A stretch of DNA of 64,000 bases from Bacteroidales bacterium (GCA_017934545.1 JAGBJI010000013.1:1-64000); one strand, 5' to 3'. Counted from the first letter of the stretch, positions 1 to 10,692 are shown. Program-made: numbers and translations. The notes: a model not told the origin generated them from the letters alone.

Positions 1-3000
1 CAAGGTGCCGGTGTTGCTGCCTTGGTCTTTATCGTCAATGCATCGCTCCAGTCTGATTCGCTGTTCTCGCCGCAGATTGATTTTACTTTTACACTGTATG
101 TGCTGCCTGCCGTCAAGTTAGTGAATTCGTATGAATTCGTTGTTACTTCAACTGCAGTTTCGTTATCTCTCTGTACCGAGTATTTTGATGCTGTTCCTGT
201 CCAAGATATCTTAACAGTAGTTTCGGTTGAATCTACTATTGTCAATGCCGTTGGTTTGTCGCATGTAACCGTTTCTTCTTCGGTTGTGAAGTTGATGCTT
301 GCCCATGCTGAAGGGTCGTCTATATCTTCACAGTTTGCCCTTACGTATGCAGTGTATTGTGTACCTGAAGTCAAGTTGGTGAACGTGTAAGATGCAGTCG
401 TTACATTCGTGCTTGTTCCGTTCTCACCCAATTTAACGTCGTACGACTCTGCGTCACCGCTCCACGTTAGTTTAGCTCCCGTTTCGGTGATGTCTGTTAC
501 TGCCAACGATGTAGGTTTTGCACATACATCTGCTGTGGAGTTATCGTATATTTCCACTCCGTCAAGACCTACACCCCACATTGCAGTTGAAGAAACATAG
601 AATGCTATCTGGTAAGTTTCCGAAGCGTCTTTCAACAATACTGAATCAAACGTCCAAGTTGTTTTTATCGTCGTTCCGTAAGATTTCAACAATGACCAAT
701 CGTCGCTTGGGTCTTCTCTGTAGTAAACCTCAAATGTTTCTCCAACGTTACTTTCAAACGTTTGGTTTATATACCAAAACTTAACATAAGGATTATCCAA
801 ATCGGAAATATCCATTATAGGAGAAATCAAATATCCCTTACTACCGTTTTGGAACGGGAAGTATGCATAAGCAGAACCTTCTTTTGCTGGAGTTTGCGGG
901 GATTCACCGTAACCTGCAGTGTGAGCCTTGTCCCATGTTGCACTGCCTGTAGAGCTAACCGTCCAACAAGCTGATTTTGTAGATTCTGTAGATTCAAATC
1001 CCATTGTATAAGGGAATTCTGTAACCGTTCCGCATGAAGTGGTGAAAGTAAAGGTTTTGGATTCAACACTCTCATCTTCATCACACAATACCACTACATA
1101 GTATTCGTATGTTGTACTTGCGGACAAATTTTCTATCTCGGCTACACCGTCTTCAAACTCTATTGCCTCTTCACTCCATGAAGTTTCACCTTGTTTGCGG
1201 TAATAAAGTTCGTAATTCAAATCTTCTCCGGCTTCTATAGTGATTTCAGCTTTCTCTGCCGTTACACTTGCCGTAGCCGATTTAACTTCAGGGCAAGCAG
1301 GTGTTTTCATCAACTTAACGTCGTCCACCAACCATGCAACACCGTTAGTCCATACTACAGGATAGTAAACATCGGCTTCGTCCAATTCCAAATCAGCAAA
1401 ACTTACTGCAAAGTTTACATATTGTTTGCCTGCAGCATTAGGAGAGCTAGGAACGTCTGCAGTGGTTATAACCTTTGCTGCAACGTATTTAGTTGTATCG
1501 TTATAGTCTGTGGTTACACCTACGGAGAATGTTCCATTACCGGATGAGTGTCCCAAATAGAAATCTAACGTCAACTCTGTGATGTCGCCTTTGTATCCAG
1601 GAAGTACTGCAGCAGTTGCTTGGTAGCCTGATTGGTTCATATTAATGTAACTTAAGCCGCTGTAACACCACGATGACGAAAGGGAGGAGAAGTGTACAAT
1701 TCTAGGATACAGAGAAGTAGTGTATTTAGCCCAACAATCAGGGTAACCGCCGGTCGTAGTATAAGACTCAAAGTCATCAAAGAACGGCAAATCTTCTTCT
1801 GTCAAATAACTGCATTCTGTCTTGAACGTCCATGTCTTTGACTCTACGTCATCGCCCTCGTCGCACAAGGTTATTATCTTGTACTCGTAAAGTGTCTGTG
1901 CAGACAAATCTTCTATTTCGGCTTCGCCGTCTTCAAAGTCTATGGCGTCACTCCAATCGGTTGCTCCTTGTTTGCGGTATACAACTTGGTAGTCTACATC
2001 TTCCTGTATACCATTAATGGTAATTATTGCAGCTTCGGCAGTAACCGCTACTGTAGGTTCATTCATCACCTTTGCACAATCAGGAAGTTTGTCCCAAGTA
2101 AAGTCATCGAAGTACCACGCATAACCGCCGTAATTTCCAGTACGGTGAATAGCAACGGTATATATGGTGTTCTCGTCATCGTCTTCGTCAGGTTGATAAC
2201 CTGCCAACGAAGTAACGATTTCATTGTATGTTGCCGCAGTCAATTCTGAAGCGGAAACTGTATTAAGAACTTGGAATGTAGTTGTGTCGGTTCCTTTCAT
2301 TACACCGACTTTCAATCCGCCGTAATAATCAGTTATTGCATTCGGACGTGCATAGAAAGTAAACTGAAGTTTGGTTATGTCACCTTTGTAACTCTGCAAT
2401 TGGAAAAATTCCGTAGGATACATAGAATAAATTGACTTTGTACCTGTTTTAGGATAACCAGTAGTTACGTAAGGATAATTTGTTTGGTAAACATGCAGCT
2501 TTGTCCAACATGAAGGCAACGTTCCTGAACCCGTAGCAGTCATATCTTCCGCACCGTAAGTGTAAGGAAGGTCTTCTTCGGTAAGTTCGCTACATGCTGT
2601 TGTGAAGGTGAATATTTTTGATTCAGGGTTGTCGCCGCCGCAATCTGTTTCTACATAAAATTCGTATGTTGTATTAGGTGACAACTCTTCCAAATTTACA
2701 ATTATTACGTCGTCTTCAACTTCTGATTCAACGGGATCGCTCCATCCCGTTGTTTCGCCTTTCTTGCGGTAATACACACTGTAATCGTACTCTATGTCAC
2801 CGTCGGTCAAAGTGATTTGGGCTGTTGCTGCTGTAGTTTCGGCGCTTGTAAAGTATACTTTAGGACAGTCAGATGTTTTGTCCAACATCATATCGTCTAT
2901 ATACCAAGCATAATTAGAAGTAGCACCTGTACGGTGGAATGCTATATAATAATTGTCTGCTTCGTCAAGTTCTGCATCTTTGAACGAAACAGCAACAGTG

Positions 3001-6000
3001 TTGTATTCGTTAAGGGTTAAATCAGCCGCGTTTATCTCTTGGATAAGAGTAAACGTAGTAGTGTCGGACGGGCTGGTCATAACACCTACTTGCATCTTAC
3101 CTGCACTCGCTGTAGTTACCTTTACATCAAATTCAAGTGTCAACTCGGTGATATCTCCGTTGTAACCTTTAATAGAGAAGAAATCAGTATTGTACAAAGA
3201 ATAGAACGCTTTCGTTCCTGTATTTGCAGTGGTAGTCAACACACAAGGGTAACCAGGCATATACGTATTGTGTGTGAACCAACAATCAGGCACAATATAC
3301 TGACCTGAAACATAGTCCTCAAATCCTTCTTTGTAAGGAAGGTCTTCTTCGGTCAAAACACATCCTGTTTTGAACTTAAAGGTTAGGGATTTGGCTTCGC
3401 CTTCGTCGCAAACAGACTCTACATAATATTCATATTGAGTACCTGCAAGCAAATCGTCTAACGTTGCAACGCCGTCTTCTGCTTCAACTGCATCGCTCCA
3501 TTGAGTGTTGCCGTCCTTGCGGTAATAAACATTGTATTCGTAGTCTTCGTTTGCATTGTTGATAACAATTTCTGCAGAAGTTACGTCAAATTTTGCATAT
3601 ACACTCTCAACTTTTTCACAAGCCGGAACAACTTCAAAAGTAAAGTCGTCCAAATACCATGTTCCCGAAGAACCGCTTCGATGCAATGCTACATTGTATA
3701 CATCACCCTCTTCATAGTCTTCGTCTTCGTAAGTGCTGAACGGAACAGTGATGTGATTATATGCATTTACGGTAAGTGTTGAAGCCTCAATCTCTTTAAC
3801 AGAAACAAACGAATTAGTATCTCCGTTTTTGATAATACCTACTTTAATACTTCCGTAGCTGGAAGAACTTGGTTTGGCATAGAAATCCAACTGCGTTTTG
3901 CTTATATCGCCTTGATATCCGTCAAGAGAGAAGAACTCATAACCCATGTTTGAATAAAAAGATTTGGTTCCTGTCTTCGCCTGTGCGGAATATACATAAG
4001 GATAGCCCGTATTCACAGTGTGGTATATACTCCAACATGAAGGACGTACATTCTGACCCGTAGTAGTGAAATCTTCAAAACCTTCAAAGACAGGAAGGTC
4101 TTCTTCGGTTAAGTAATCGCATGCAGTTTTGAATGTTTTGATACTGCTGACAGGATTTTCGTCTTCGTCTTCACAAACGGTTTCAATTCTGTATTCGTAT
4201 GTGGTGTTAGGTGTCAACTCTTCCAATACAACTTCAAAATCTTCTGCGTCAACAGGGTCAGACCACAAGGTAGTTCCTTGTTTGCGGTATACAACTTGAT
4301 AATCCAGGCCTTCCACACCTCCAAAGGTAATGGTAGCATCGTACGCACCTACTTCAACAGATGAAGTGTAAACCTTAGGACATGCAGGAATCTTTTCCCA
4401 TGTAAAGTCGTCAAGGTACCAATAATATCCATTACTGCCCGTACGGTGAATAGCTATAAAGTATCCGTCCAAGTTTTCGTCAACAGCCAAATTGTTGAAA
4501 GGAACAACTATTTCGTTGTATTGCCCGCTGACAAGGTCGGTTGCAGGTATTTCTGCAGCAACAACAAATGTGTTGGTGTCCATAATGTTGGTCATAACAC
4601 CGACTTTCAAACTGCCATAATAAGTAGTGTTGCCTTGAGGACGTGCATGGAACGTAAGTTGAATGTCTTTGATATTGCCCGCATAACCTTTCAATGCAAA
4701 GAAGTCTGCACCTCCGTATGACCACAAGACTTTAGAACCCGAATGTGCATAGGTTGAATAATTATATACATAAGGGTATGAAGGTTGATAAGTGTTGAAA
4801 CGTGTCCAACATGCAGGTAAATATCCGCTGCCTGCAGTTTCGTTTTCCAAATCGTTGGTTACAGGAAGGTCGTCTTCTTCTATCATCGCACAAGTAGTGG
4901 TGAATGTAAAGATTTTTGACTCTTTGTTGTCTTCGTCATCACAAACAGATTCTATATAATATTCGTACGTAGTTGATGCAGACAAATCTTCAAGCACGGC
5001 TTGCATGTCTTCTGCCTCAACGGCGTCGCTCCAATCCGTGTCACCGCTCTTGCGGTAGTAAACATTGTACTCTGCATCTTCCTTACCTGCAAAGGTAACC
5101 GTTGCTTTTGTATCAACAGGTGCTGCTTTTGCATACAACACTTTAGGACAATCAGGTATTTTTTCCAAAGTAAAGTCGTCCAAGTACCATACATAGCTTG
5201 AATAACTTCCTTTACGGTGTATTGCTATACGGTAAACGGTTTCATCTTCTCCGTCATCTTCGTCTTCGTCAATCTGAACACTGCTGAAAGGAACAACTAT
5301 TTCGTTGTATGTTCCGCTGGTCAATTCCTGTGCAGCGATTTCCTGCAAAGGTTGGAATGTTGTTGTATCCGTACCTTTCATCACACCTATTTGCAATGAA
5401 CCGTAATAATAGGTAATTCCGTTCGGACGGGCATAGAACGTAAGTTGAACGTCTTTTATATTGCCGCTGTACGGCATGAACGAATAGAACTCTGTATTGC
5501 CTGAAGAATACAAACATTTTGTTCCCGTCTTGGCAATGGTGCTGTTATATACATAAGGATAAGTTTGCTGGTATGTAGTGTTGTGGCGTGTCCAACAGTC
5601 CGGCATAATGCCGCTGCCCGTTGCGCTATTAGCTTCAAAACTTTCGGTGAAAGGCAAATCGTCTTCACCCAATACGCCGCATGCGGTTTTGAATGTAAAC
5701 GTTACACTCGTAGGGTCGTCGTCATCGCCGTTACATACGGTTACAACATAGTACTCGTAAAGTGTCTGTGCAGACAAATCCTCTATCTCAACTACGCCGT
5801 CTTCTGCTTCAAGAGCGTCGCTCCATTCTTCAGTTCCGCTCTTGCGGTAATAAACTTCGTAATCGCCATCCTCACCTGCATCAATGGTTATCTTTGCAGT
5901 GGTCTGTGTAGTTTCAACCGACACTGTTGCTGCAGTTACTTTAGGACAATCAGGTATTTTTTCCAAAGTAAAGTCGTCAAAATACCATGCACCTGCGGTT

Positions 6001-7277
6001 GTACCGTGTTGCAATGCTACGTAGAAAACTTCGGCATCGTCGTCGTCAAACTCAACTTGGTCAAACGGAACGATTACTTCGTTGTATTGGGCTGCAGTCA
6101 AATCCGCAGCGGATATTTCCTTAACAAGTTGGAATGTGGTAGGATCGGTCAAAGATGTCATCACACCCACTTTGATACTTCCCGCCGTAGCGGCATTAGG
6201 ACGTGCAAAGAAATCCAACTGCAATTCGGTGATGTCGCCTTCATAACCGTTCAAGGCTATAAAGTCAGTGGCATAATACATATACATACTCTTCGTACCC
6301 GTGTTAGGTGTTCCGGTTACGTAAGGGTAAGTAGAATTTACAGTGTTAAGTGTTGTCCAACAGGTAGGTTTTACACCCACACCCGACGTTGTCAAATCTT
6401 CAAAACCGTATTTGTAAGGCAAATCATCTTCGGTCAAAGCAACGCAAGGTGTTTGGAATGAATAGACATTGCCCGTCATCTCCAATTCGTCGTCAGGGCA
6501 AGTGTATGTAACATAGACTTGGTACGTCGTAGCGGGTACAAGGTCTATGTCTTCATCGGAAAAAGTAAAAGTATTGTCAGAAACTTCTATCGCATCTTCA
6601 TTGTAAGAAGTTTCGGTTGATTTTTTGTAATATACATTGTATTCATCTACGTCTTCAACCCCCATCCAACTGACAGTCGCATCGTAAGGGGTAACATCAG
6701 AGATGATAAGTTCAGGTTTAGGACATGCAGGAACTATTTTCTGCACTCCGCTCACGTCGTCTATGGCCACCCATGCACCGTTTCCGTCAATGGTTTTGTT
6801 ATGGAATGCCACATAAACGTTTTCACCCTCATAGTCGCTCAAATCTATTTCAAACTTTTGAAATGTCAGAGATGAAGTCCATGTAGAGAACACAAATGTT
6901 TTCAAAACTTTGGTAAACGCACTCGCCGTAGGCGTAGTTGTGGAAAGTTCAATTGTAAATGTGTTACTCATGTTGGGGTAATTCTCCACTGCCAACCAGC
7001 ATACAAATGTACTGCTGTCTTCGGTAATACTCAACTGCGGAGTTATCAACATACATTCCGAAGGATACGGATTGTATGTCATGTACAGAGAATAAGTACC
7101 CGTGTGGGCGGAAGAATACGGTTTAAAATAATTGGAGCCGCCTATTTGGAGCATTGTCCAATCATCAGGGACGCCACCCGATTCAAATCCCTCGTTGAGA
7201 GGTGCTGTGTTTTGTGAAAAACCACCCGCAATGGCAAAGAAAAATGCCGCGAGCAAAAAACCAATCTGCTTTTTCAT
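1..7277 (-). CDS. Giant secreted multi-repeat adhesin-like protein (N-terminal part, C-terminus beyond window)
   Basis: One minus-strand frame stays open from the ATG at 7277 to the window edge, at least 2425 codons; I checked sample lines across the span and saw no in-frame stop. It begins with a signal peptide (MKKQIGFLLAAFFFAIAGGF). The rest is a chain of units of about 250-265 residues. Each unit has a MAM/cleaved-adhesin-like jelly-roll segment (GFE start, CW, then W-Y-x-DDFT end) and an Fn3-like domain starting (A/D)CPK. Fn3 starts lie near residues 181, 440, 706, 964, 1214, 1469, 1729, 1994, 2251 and 2331, the last two in tandem. Linkers repeat the motif LTEEDLP. The architecture resembles Bacteroidota surface adhesins and hemagglutinins, probably exported by T9SS, but the C-terminal sorting domain would lie outside the window. 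Ligand unknown. Forward-strand ORFs here are shadows. Confidence 0.9.
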   Translation of the reverse strand, partial: MKKQIGFLLAAFFFAIAGGFSQNTAPLNEGFESGGVPDDWTMLQIGGSNYFKPYSSAHTGTYSLYMTYNPYPSECMLITPQLSITEDSSTFVCWLAVENYPNMSNTFTIELSTTTPTASAFTKVLKTFVFSTWTSSLTFQKFEIDLSDYEGENVYVAFHNKTIDGNGAWVAIDDVSGVQKIVPACPKPELIISDVTPYDATVSWMGVEDVDEYNVYYKKSTETSYNEDAIEVSDNTFTFSDEDIDLVPATTYQVYVTYTCPDDELEMTGNVYSFQTPCVALTEDDLPYKYGFEDLTTSGVGVKPTCWTTLNTVNSTYPYVTGTPNTGTKSMYMYYATDFIALNGYEGDITELQLDFFARPNAATAGSIKVGVMTSLTDPTTFQLVKEISAADLTAAQYNEVIVPFDQVEFDDDDAEVFYVALQHGTTAGAWYFDDFTLEKIPDCPKVTAATVSVETTQTTAKITIDAGEDGDYEVYYRKSGTEEWSDALEAEDGVVEIEDLSAQTLYEYYVVTVCNGDDDDPTSVTFTFKTACGVLGEDDLPFTESFEANSATGSGIMPDCWTRHNTTYQQTYPYVYNSTIAKTGTKCLYSSGNTEFYSFMPYSGNIKDVQLTFYARPNGITYYYGSLQIGVMKGTDTTTFQPLQEIAAQELTSGTYNEIVVPFSSVQIDEDEDDGEDETVYRIAIHRKGSYSSYVWYLDDFTLEKIPDCPKVLYAKAAPVDTKATVTFAGKEDAEYNVYYRKSGDTDWSDAVEAEDMQAVLEDLSASTTYEYYIESVCDDEDNKESKIFTFTTTCAMIEEDDLPVTNDLENETAGSGYLPACWTRFNTYQPSYPYVYNYSTYAHSGSKVLWSYGGADFFALKGYAGNIKDIQLTFHARPQGNTTYYGSLKVGVMTNIMDTNTFVVAAEIPATDLVSGQYNEIVVPFNNLAVDENLDGYFIAIHRTGSNGYYWYLDDFTWEKIPACPKVYTSSVEVGAYDATITFGGVEGLDYQVVYRKQGTTLWSDPVDAEDFEVVLEELTPNTTYEYRIETVCEDEDENPVSSIKTFKTACDYLTEEDLPVFEGFEDFTTTGQNVRPSCWSIYHTVNTGYPYVYSAQAKTGTKSFYSNMGYEFFSLDGYQGDISKTQLDFYAKPSSSSYGSIKVGIIKNGDTNSFVSVKEIEASTLTVNAYNHITVPFSTYEDEDYEEGDVYNVALHRSGSSGTWYLDDFTFEVVPACEKVESVYAKFDVTSAEIVINNANEDYEYNVYYRKDGNTQWSDAVEAEDGVATLDDLLAGTQYEYYVESVCDEGEAKSLTFKFKTGCVLTEEDLPYKEGFEDYVSGQYIVPDCWFTHNTYMPGYPCVLTTTANTGTKAFYSLYNTDFFSIKGYNGDITELTLEFDVKVTTASAGKMQVGVMTSPSDTTTFTLIQEINAADLTLNEYNTVAVSFKDAELDEADNYYIAFHRTGATSNYAWYIDDMMLDKTSDCPKVYFTSAETTAATAQITLTDGDIEYDYSVYYRKKGETTGWSDPVESEVEDDVIIVNLEELSPNTTYEFYVETDCGGDNPESKIFTFTTACSELTEEDLPYTYGAEDMTATGSGTLPSCWTKLHVYQTNYPYVTTGYPKTGTKSIYSMYPTEFFQLQSYKGDITKLQFTFYARPNAITDYYGGLKVGVMKGTDTTTFQVLNTVSASELTAATYNEIVTSLAGYQPDEDDDENTIYTVAIHRTGNYGGYAWYFDDFTWDKLPDCAKVMNEPTVAVTAEAAIITINGIQEDVDYQVVYRKQGATDWSDAIDFEDGEAEIEDLSAQTLYEYKIITLCDEGDDVESKTWTFKTECSYLTEEDLPFFDDFESYTTTGGYPDCWAKYTTSLYPRIVHFSSLSSSWCYSGLSYINMNQSGYQATAAVLPGYKGDITELTLDFYLGHSSGNGTFSVGVTTDYNDTTKYVAAKVITTADVPSSPNAAGKQYVNFAVSFADLELDEADVYYPVVWTNGVAWLVDDVKLMKTPACPEVKSATASVTAEKAEITIEAGEDLNYELYYRKQGETSWSEEAIEFEDGVAEIENLSASTTYEYYVVVLCDEDESVESKTFTFTTSCGTVTEFPYTMGFESTESTKSACWTVSSTGSATWDKAHTAGYGESPQTPAKEGSAYAYFPFQNGSKGYLISPIMDISDLDNPYVKFWYINQTFESNVGETFEVYYREDPSDDWSLLKSYGTTIKTTWTFDSVLLKDASETYQIAFYVSSTAMWGVGLDGVEIYDNSTADVCAKPTSLAVTDITETGAKLTWSGDAESYDVKLGENGTSTNVTTASYTFTNLTSGTQYTAYVRANCEDIDDPSAWASINFTTEEETVTCDKPTALTIVDSTETTVKISWTGTASKYSVQRDNETAVEVTTNSYEFTNLTAGSTYSVKVKSICGENSESDWSDALTIKTKAATPAP

Positions 7278-7417
7278 TTTGATTTTGGTATTAGTTTTAC
7301 AATAAATTTATTTAAGTTAATATTTAACTTCGCTTTTTATATTTTCCTCCCGGGTTCTTTCTTTTTTCACCTGTATTTTTCCTCTTACGGAGAGATTTTT
7401 TCTTTGAACCCAAATTG

Positions 7418-7449
7418 CAAAGTAACACTTTTTTATCCATACTACCAAA
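7418..7449 (-). promoter_or_regulatory. Promoter of the giant adhesin gene
   Basis: Read on the minus strand, TTTG (7449-7446) is followed after 20 nt by TTACTTTG (7425-7418), a near match to the Bacteroidota TTTG-N19-21-TAnnTTTG promoter. Transcription would start near 7411, leaving a leader of about 130 nt. The 11-base homopolymer lies 19 nt further upstream. Confidence 0.6.
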
Positions 7450-7468
7450 TTTTTATACAACTTTTTTA

Positions 7469-7479
7469 CCCCCCCCCCC
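7469..7479. repeat. Poly-C(11) tract (poly-G on the adhesin strand)
   Basis: Eleven consecutive C on the plus strand, inside an A/T-rich gap. On the adhesin strand this is G11 at about -58 to -68 relative to the inferred transcription start, immediately upstream of the core promoter. Runs of this length are prone to slipped-strand length change, so the tract could modulate promoter strength. That effect is inferred, not shown. Confidence 0.85.
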
Positions 7480-7766
7480 GTCGCAAATCGCTGTATTTCA
7501 GAAAGAAAAATTTTGTTTTAGTTTTTCACAAACTCGTTTCACTTTGCCAAATCCGCCCTCAAAAACCGCCTTTCAGCACAAAAAAATCAATTTTTTCCCA
7601 AAAAGAACATTTTTTTATTTCTTTCTCTACCTTATTATATATATGTATCATCCTTTTTTATATTTTTTGCGTTTTTTAATCGCAACTCAATCTCCTTTAT
7701 CCGCACTTTTACTTCCTTTATTTTCGTTTTTTTATGCCGCCCTATGCGGTAAAAAATTTGCCTTAC

Positions 7767-7899
7767 GGCGTTTGGTTTTCGCCCTTTGCGAAAAGAGTTT
7801 GAAAAAAACCTATTTTTTTGCCTTAAAAAAATAGGTTTTTTGGGTCAAAAAATCACATTTTTTTGGGATTACTTTCGCAAAGGGCGGAAACCAAAAGGC
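7767..7899. repeat. 22-bp phased repeat element E1 (CCTATT subfamily)
   Basis: Three A-tract/core/T-tract units have cores at 7809 (CCTATT), 7831 (ATAGGT, the inverted copy) and 7853 (TCACAT), exactly 22 bp apart. They lie between a 27-28 nt near-perfect inverted repeat: left arm 7767-7794 containing CGCCCTTTGCGAAAA, right arm 7873-7899 containing TTTCGCAAAGGGCGG. It sits between the 3' end of ychF and the promoter region of the adhesin gene. Function unknown. Confidence 0.85.
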
Positions 7900-8019
7900 A
7901 TTGGGCGGAATTTTTATCATAAAGGGCTGCAACAGAGCGGTTTTTTATTCAAAGAAAAAAGAAAACCCGCCTGATAAAAAAAGAAAAACGAAGTAAAAAA
8001 TTAAAAAAAGGCAAAAAAA

Positions 8020-8051
8020 AAGATTCCCTTTTAAAGAAAAAAGGGAATCTT
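8020..8051 (-). terminator. Rho-independent terminator after ychF
   Basis: Inverted repeat AAGATTCCCTT / AAGGGAATCTT-type stem, 26 nt after the ychF stop, followed on the minus strand by a run of T. It would end the tig-ychF transcript. Confidence 0.8.
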
Positions 8052-8076
8052 AATACATGAAAAAACAAGTAAATAA

Positions 8077-9180
8077 TTACACATTAAATCTGAAATGCAT
8101 AATATCTCCGTCCTGTACCGCATAGTCTTTGCCCTCTACGGAAATTTTTCCTGCCTCGCGGCATGAAGCTTCGCTGCGGTAACGGATGTAATCGTCGTAT
8201 TTGATGACTTCGGCACGGATAAAACCTTTCTCAAAGTCGGAGTGTATCACGCCCGCACATTGAGGTGCTTTGCTGCCTTTATAAAAAGTCCAAGCGTGAG
8301 TTTCCTTCGGTCCGGTAGTGAAGAAAGTTTGCAGGTTAAGGATGTGGTATGCCGCACGTATCAAGCGGTTGACGCCGCTCTCCTGCAAGCCCAACTCCTG
8401 CAAAAACATCTGTTTTTCTTCGTAGGTTTCCAATCCTGCAATGTCTTCTTCGGTTTTGGCTGCAATGACAAGCACGTCGGCGTTTTCCTCCTGTGCCATT
8501 ACCTTGACCTTTTCTGTATAAGCATTGCCCGAAACGCACGAGGCTTCGTCCGTATTGCACACATAGATAACGGGTTTGGAGGTCAAAAGGCACAGTTCTT
8601 TGGACAAGGCCTGCTTTTCTTTGTTGTCAAAGGTGACGGTGCGTGCATTTTTGCCCTGCAACAACACCGCACGGTAAGCATCCAACACTTCCAAAAGGTC
8701 TTTGGCCTTTTTGTCGCCGCCCGATTTAGCCGATTTCTCCGTCTTGGCGTAACGGTTTTCTATGGTTTCAAGGTCTTTGAGTTGAAGTTCCAAATCAATG
8801 ACTTCCTTGTCACGCAAGGGGTCAACACTGCCGTCAACGTGGACAATATTGTCATTGTCAAAACAACGCAACACCTGTATAATGGCGTCGCATTCACGTA
8901 TGTTGCCCAGAAACTTATTTCCCAGCCCCTCGCCTTTAGATGCACCTTTGACCAAACCCGCAATGTCCACTATTTCCACCGTTGCGGGTATAATCTTTTC
9001 GGGTTTGTCAATTTCGGCCAACGCATTGATACGTTCGTCAGGCACATTGATAACCCCTACATTGGGTTCTATGGTGCAAAAAGGGAAGTTGGCTGCCTGT
9101 GCTTTGGAGTTTGACAGGCAGTTGAACAGAGTGGATTTGCCTACATTGGGCAATCCGACTATACCGCACTTGAGTGACAT
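8077..9180 (-). CDS. ychF: Redox-regulated ATPase/GTPase YchF (OLA1 family)
   Basis: This 367-residue protein has the full family length. The P-loop GLPNVGKST is at residues 8-16, [17 protein letters not shown] is the switch II/G3 region, and the C-terminal TGS domain ends in the conserved [11 protein letters not shown]. YchF/OLA1 proteins are P-loop ATPases linked to ribosomes and stress response in the cytoplasm. The gene starts 3 nt after the tig stop, so the two are cotranscribed, which fits a shared ribosome-associated role. A hairpin terminator follows. The family assignment is secure; the physiological role is known only from relatives. Confidence 0.97.
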   Translation of the reverse strand: MSLKCGIVGLPNVGKSTLFNCLSNSKAQAANFPFCTIEPNVGVINVPDERINALAEIDKPEKIIPATVEIVDIAGLVKGASKGEGLGNKFLGNIRECDAIIQVLRCFDNDNIVHVDGSVDPLRDKEVIDLELQLKDLETIENRYAKTEKSAKSGGDKKAKDLLEVLDAYRAVLLQGKNARTVTFDNKEKQALSKELCLLTSKPVIYVCNTDEASCVSGNAYTEKVKVMAQEENADVLVIAAKTEEDIAGLETYEEKQMFLQELGLQESGVNRLIRAAYHILNLQTFFTTGPKETHAWTFYKGSKAPQCAGVIHSDFEKGFIRAEVIKYDDYIRYRSEASCREAGKISVEGKDYAVQDGDIMHFRFNV

Positions 9181-9183
9181 GGG

Positions 9184-10638
9184 TTAAAACAATGACGGTT
9201 GTTGTTCTTCTTCTGTTTTCTTCTCTGCTTTGGCAGTTCTCTTTTTGGCAGGTTTCTTTTCAGTTGCTTCCGCAGGGGACATTTGTTTAAGGAATTCGTC
9301 CATGTTTAGTTTCTTTTGCGAAACCTTCATGTTTTGTTTCAAAACGTCCGTGATTTTGCGGTCAAACAAATAGTTGTAAACCTGTTTTGACTGCTCTCTT
9401 TCGTTAAGCATGTTGCGTGCAACGCTGTCCAAGTGTTGTTCTCTCTCTTTTTTCTGCTCTTCGCTCTCATCCGGCATTGCAGGGAAGTAGGACGGAAGCA
9501 ATTCGGTCTTATAGTAATTGATTATATCTTCGTCGCCGACTTTTATGCCGTATTTTTGTGCTATTTCGCCCTCAATCATCTGCCAACGGATGCCGTCCAA
9601 ATATTTGTCAAAGTTGTCTTCAATCTTTTTGGCGTCGTCTTCGCTGTTCGCTGTTGCCTTAAGCCAACGTTTCAAAAACTCTTCAGGCAATTCCATCTTG
9701 ATACTCTTAACCAATTCTTCGCTTGCCTTGTTCAAAAAATATGTGTCGGCTTCACGTGCATATGCTTTGCAAAGTTCGTCTTTGCATGCCTGTGTGAACG
9801 ATGCTTCGTCTTTGATGTTTTTATCGGCATATACCCTTGAGAAAAACTCTTCGTTCATCTCGGCAGGGGTCATACGCTGTATGGTTTCTACGGTAAACTG
9901 TGCGTCGGAGTTGAATTCCTTGGCTTCGTCCGTGCTTTTGCGTAAGAAAGATGCCAAATGGTTAGCGTCTTTCAACGCTTTGGCAGGTTTGAACGTGATA
10001 ACGCTGTCTTTTTTCTTGCCGATGAACTGTTTTTTTACAGTAGCCAACGCTATGCGTTCAACATACATCGTGGTCTTGGTGTCAATGCCGTTTTCCATAG
10101 GCGCACCGTCTTCGCCCAACTGCACCAAGCGGCCGTATACCATGTCTTTTTCGCCTATGGTTTCGGGCGATTCCACTTTGCCGAAACGCATTCTTTGGTC
10201 TTCAATGAACTTGTCCAACATCTGTTGTGTAGGTTCTATGTCGTAAAGGTCTGCTTTGTGTTTGGAAAGGTTCAACTCAAACTCGGGTTGGCATGCTATG
10301 TCAAAATAGAACGTAAACTCCGTGTCTTTATCCCAATCGGCTTTCGGAGTTTTTTCATCGTTTGCCAACGGTGAACCCAAAACCTTTATCTTGTTTTCGT
10401 CTATAAACTTGTACAAACCGTCCGACATAGCCCGTTCAATCTGCTGTGCTTTGAGTTGGGTTCCGTACATCTTTTTGACCATTGACACAGGAACCTGTCC
10501 GGGACGGAATCCCGGTACGCTCATCTTCTTTCTCTGTTCTTTGAGTTGTTTTTCTACTTGAGCCTGATAGTCGTTAGCCTCTATCTCCACCTTGACCAAA
10601 GAGGTCAAATTTCCGTTTTTTTCCTGACTTACTTTCAT
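9184..10638 (-). CDS. tig: Trigger factor, ribosome-associated chaperone
   Basis: A 484-residue protein. The N-terminal ribosome-binding domain carries [10 protein letters not shown] (canonical GFRKGKVP) at about residues 40-49. A diverged PPIase-like middle domain and a helical C-terminal substrate-binding domain follow, ending in a Lys/Ala-rich tail. Trigger factor binds at the ribosomal exit tunnel and shields nascent chains. Bacteroidota members have a weakly conserved PPIase domain, as here. It is the first gene of the tig-ychF operon; a -7 element lies about 55 nt upstream. The long Lys-rich tail may be disordered. Confidence 0.93.
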   Translation of the reverse strand: MKVSQEKNGNLTSLVKVEIEANDYQAQVEKQLKEQRKKMSVPGFRPGQVPVSMVKKMYGTQLKAQQIERAMSDGLYKFIDENKIKVLGSPLANDEKTPKADWDKDTEFTFYFDIACQPEFELNLSKHKADLYDIEPTQQMLDKFIEDQRMRFGKVESPETIGEKDMVYGRLVQLGEDGAPMENGIDTKTTMYVERIALATVKKQFIGKKKDSVITFKPAKALKDANHLASFLRKSTDEAKEFNSDAQFTVETIQRMTPAEMNEEFFSRVYADKNIKDEASFTQACKDELCKAYAREADTYFLNKASEELVKSIKMELPEEFLKRWLKATANSEDDAKKIEDNFDKYLDGIRWQMIEGEIAQKYGIKVGDEDIINYYKTELLPSYFPAMPDESEEQKKEREQHLDSVARNMLNEREQSKQVYNYLFDRKITDVLKQNMKVSQKKLNMDEFLKQMSPAEATEKKPAKKRTAKAEKKTEEEQQPSLF

Positions 10639-10692
10639 TTTATTCTTTTACTTATATATTTTAATTCTCTCTTTTTTTACCTTTATTTATAT

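Larger units (their letters stand above)
7278..8019. other. A/T-rich intergenic region without genes
   Basis: This gap separates the giant adhesin gene from ychF. It holds the adhesin promoter, the poly-C tract and repeat element E1, and otherwise long A and T runs. Short ORFs across it are low-complexity with no ribosome binding site or recognisable product. No RNA gene was seen. Confidence 0.7.

Noticed and set aside
22..6461. Plus-strand ORFs up to 298 codons
   Set aside because: They are shadows of the open minus-strand adhesin frame, rich in Cys/Phe/Val/Tyr, without ribosome sites or known domains.
7404..7974. Plus-strand ORFs over the A/T-rich gap
   Set aside because: Low-complexity translations of poly-A/T, poly-C and element E1.
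8242..10374. Plus-strand ORFs opposite ychF and tig
   Set aside because: Both minus-strand genes have clear domains; the opposite frames are shadows.
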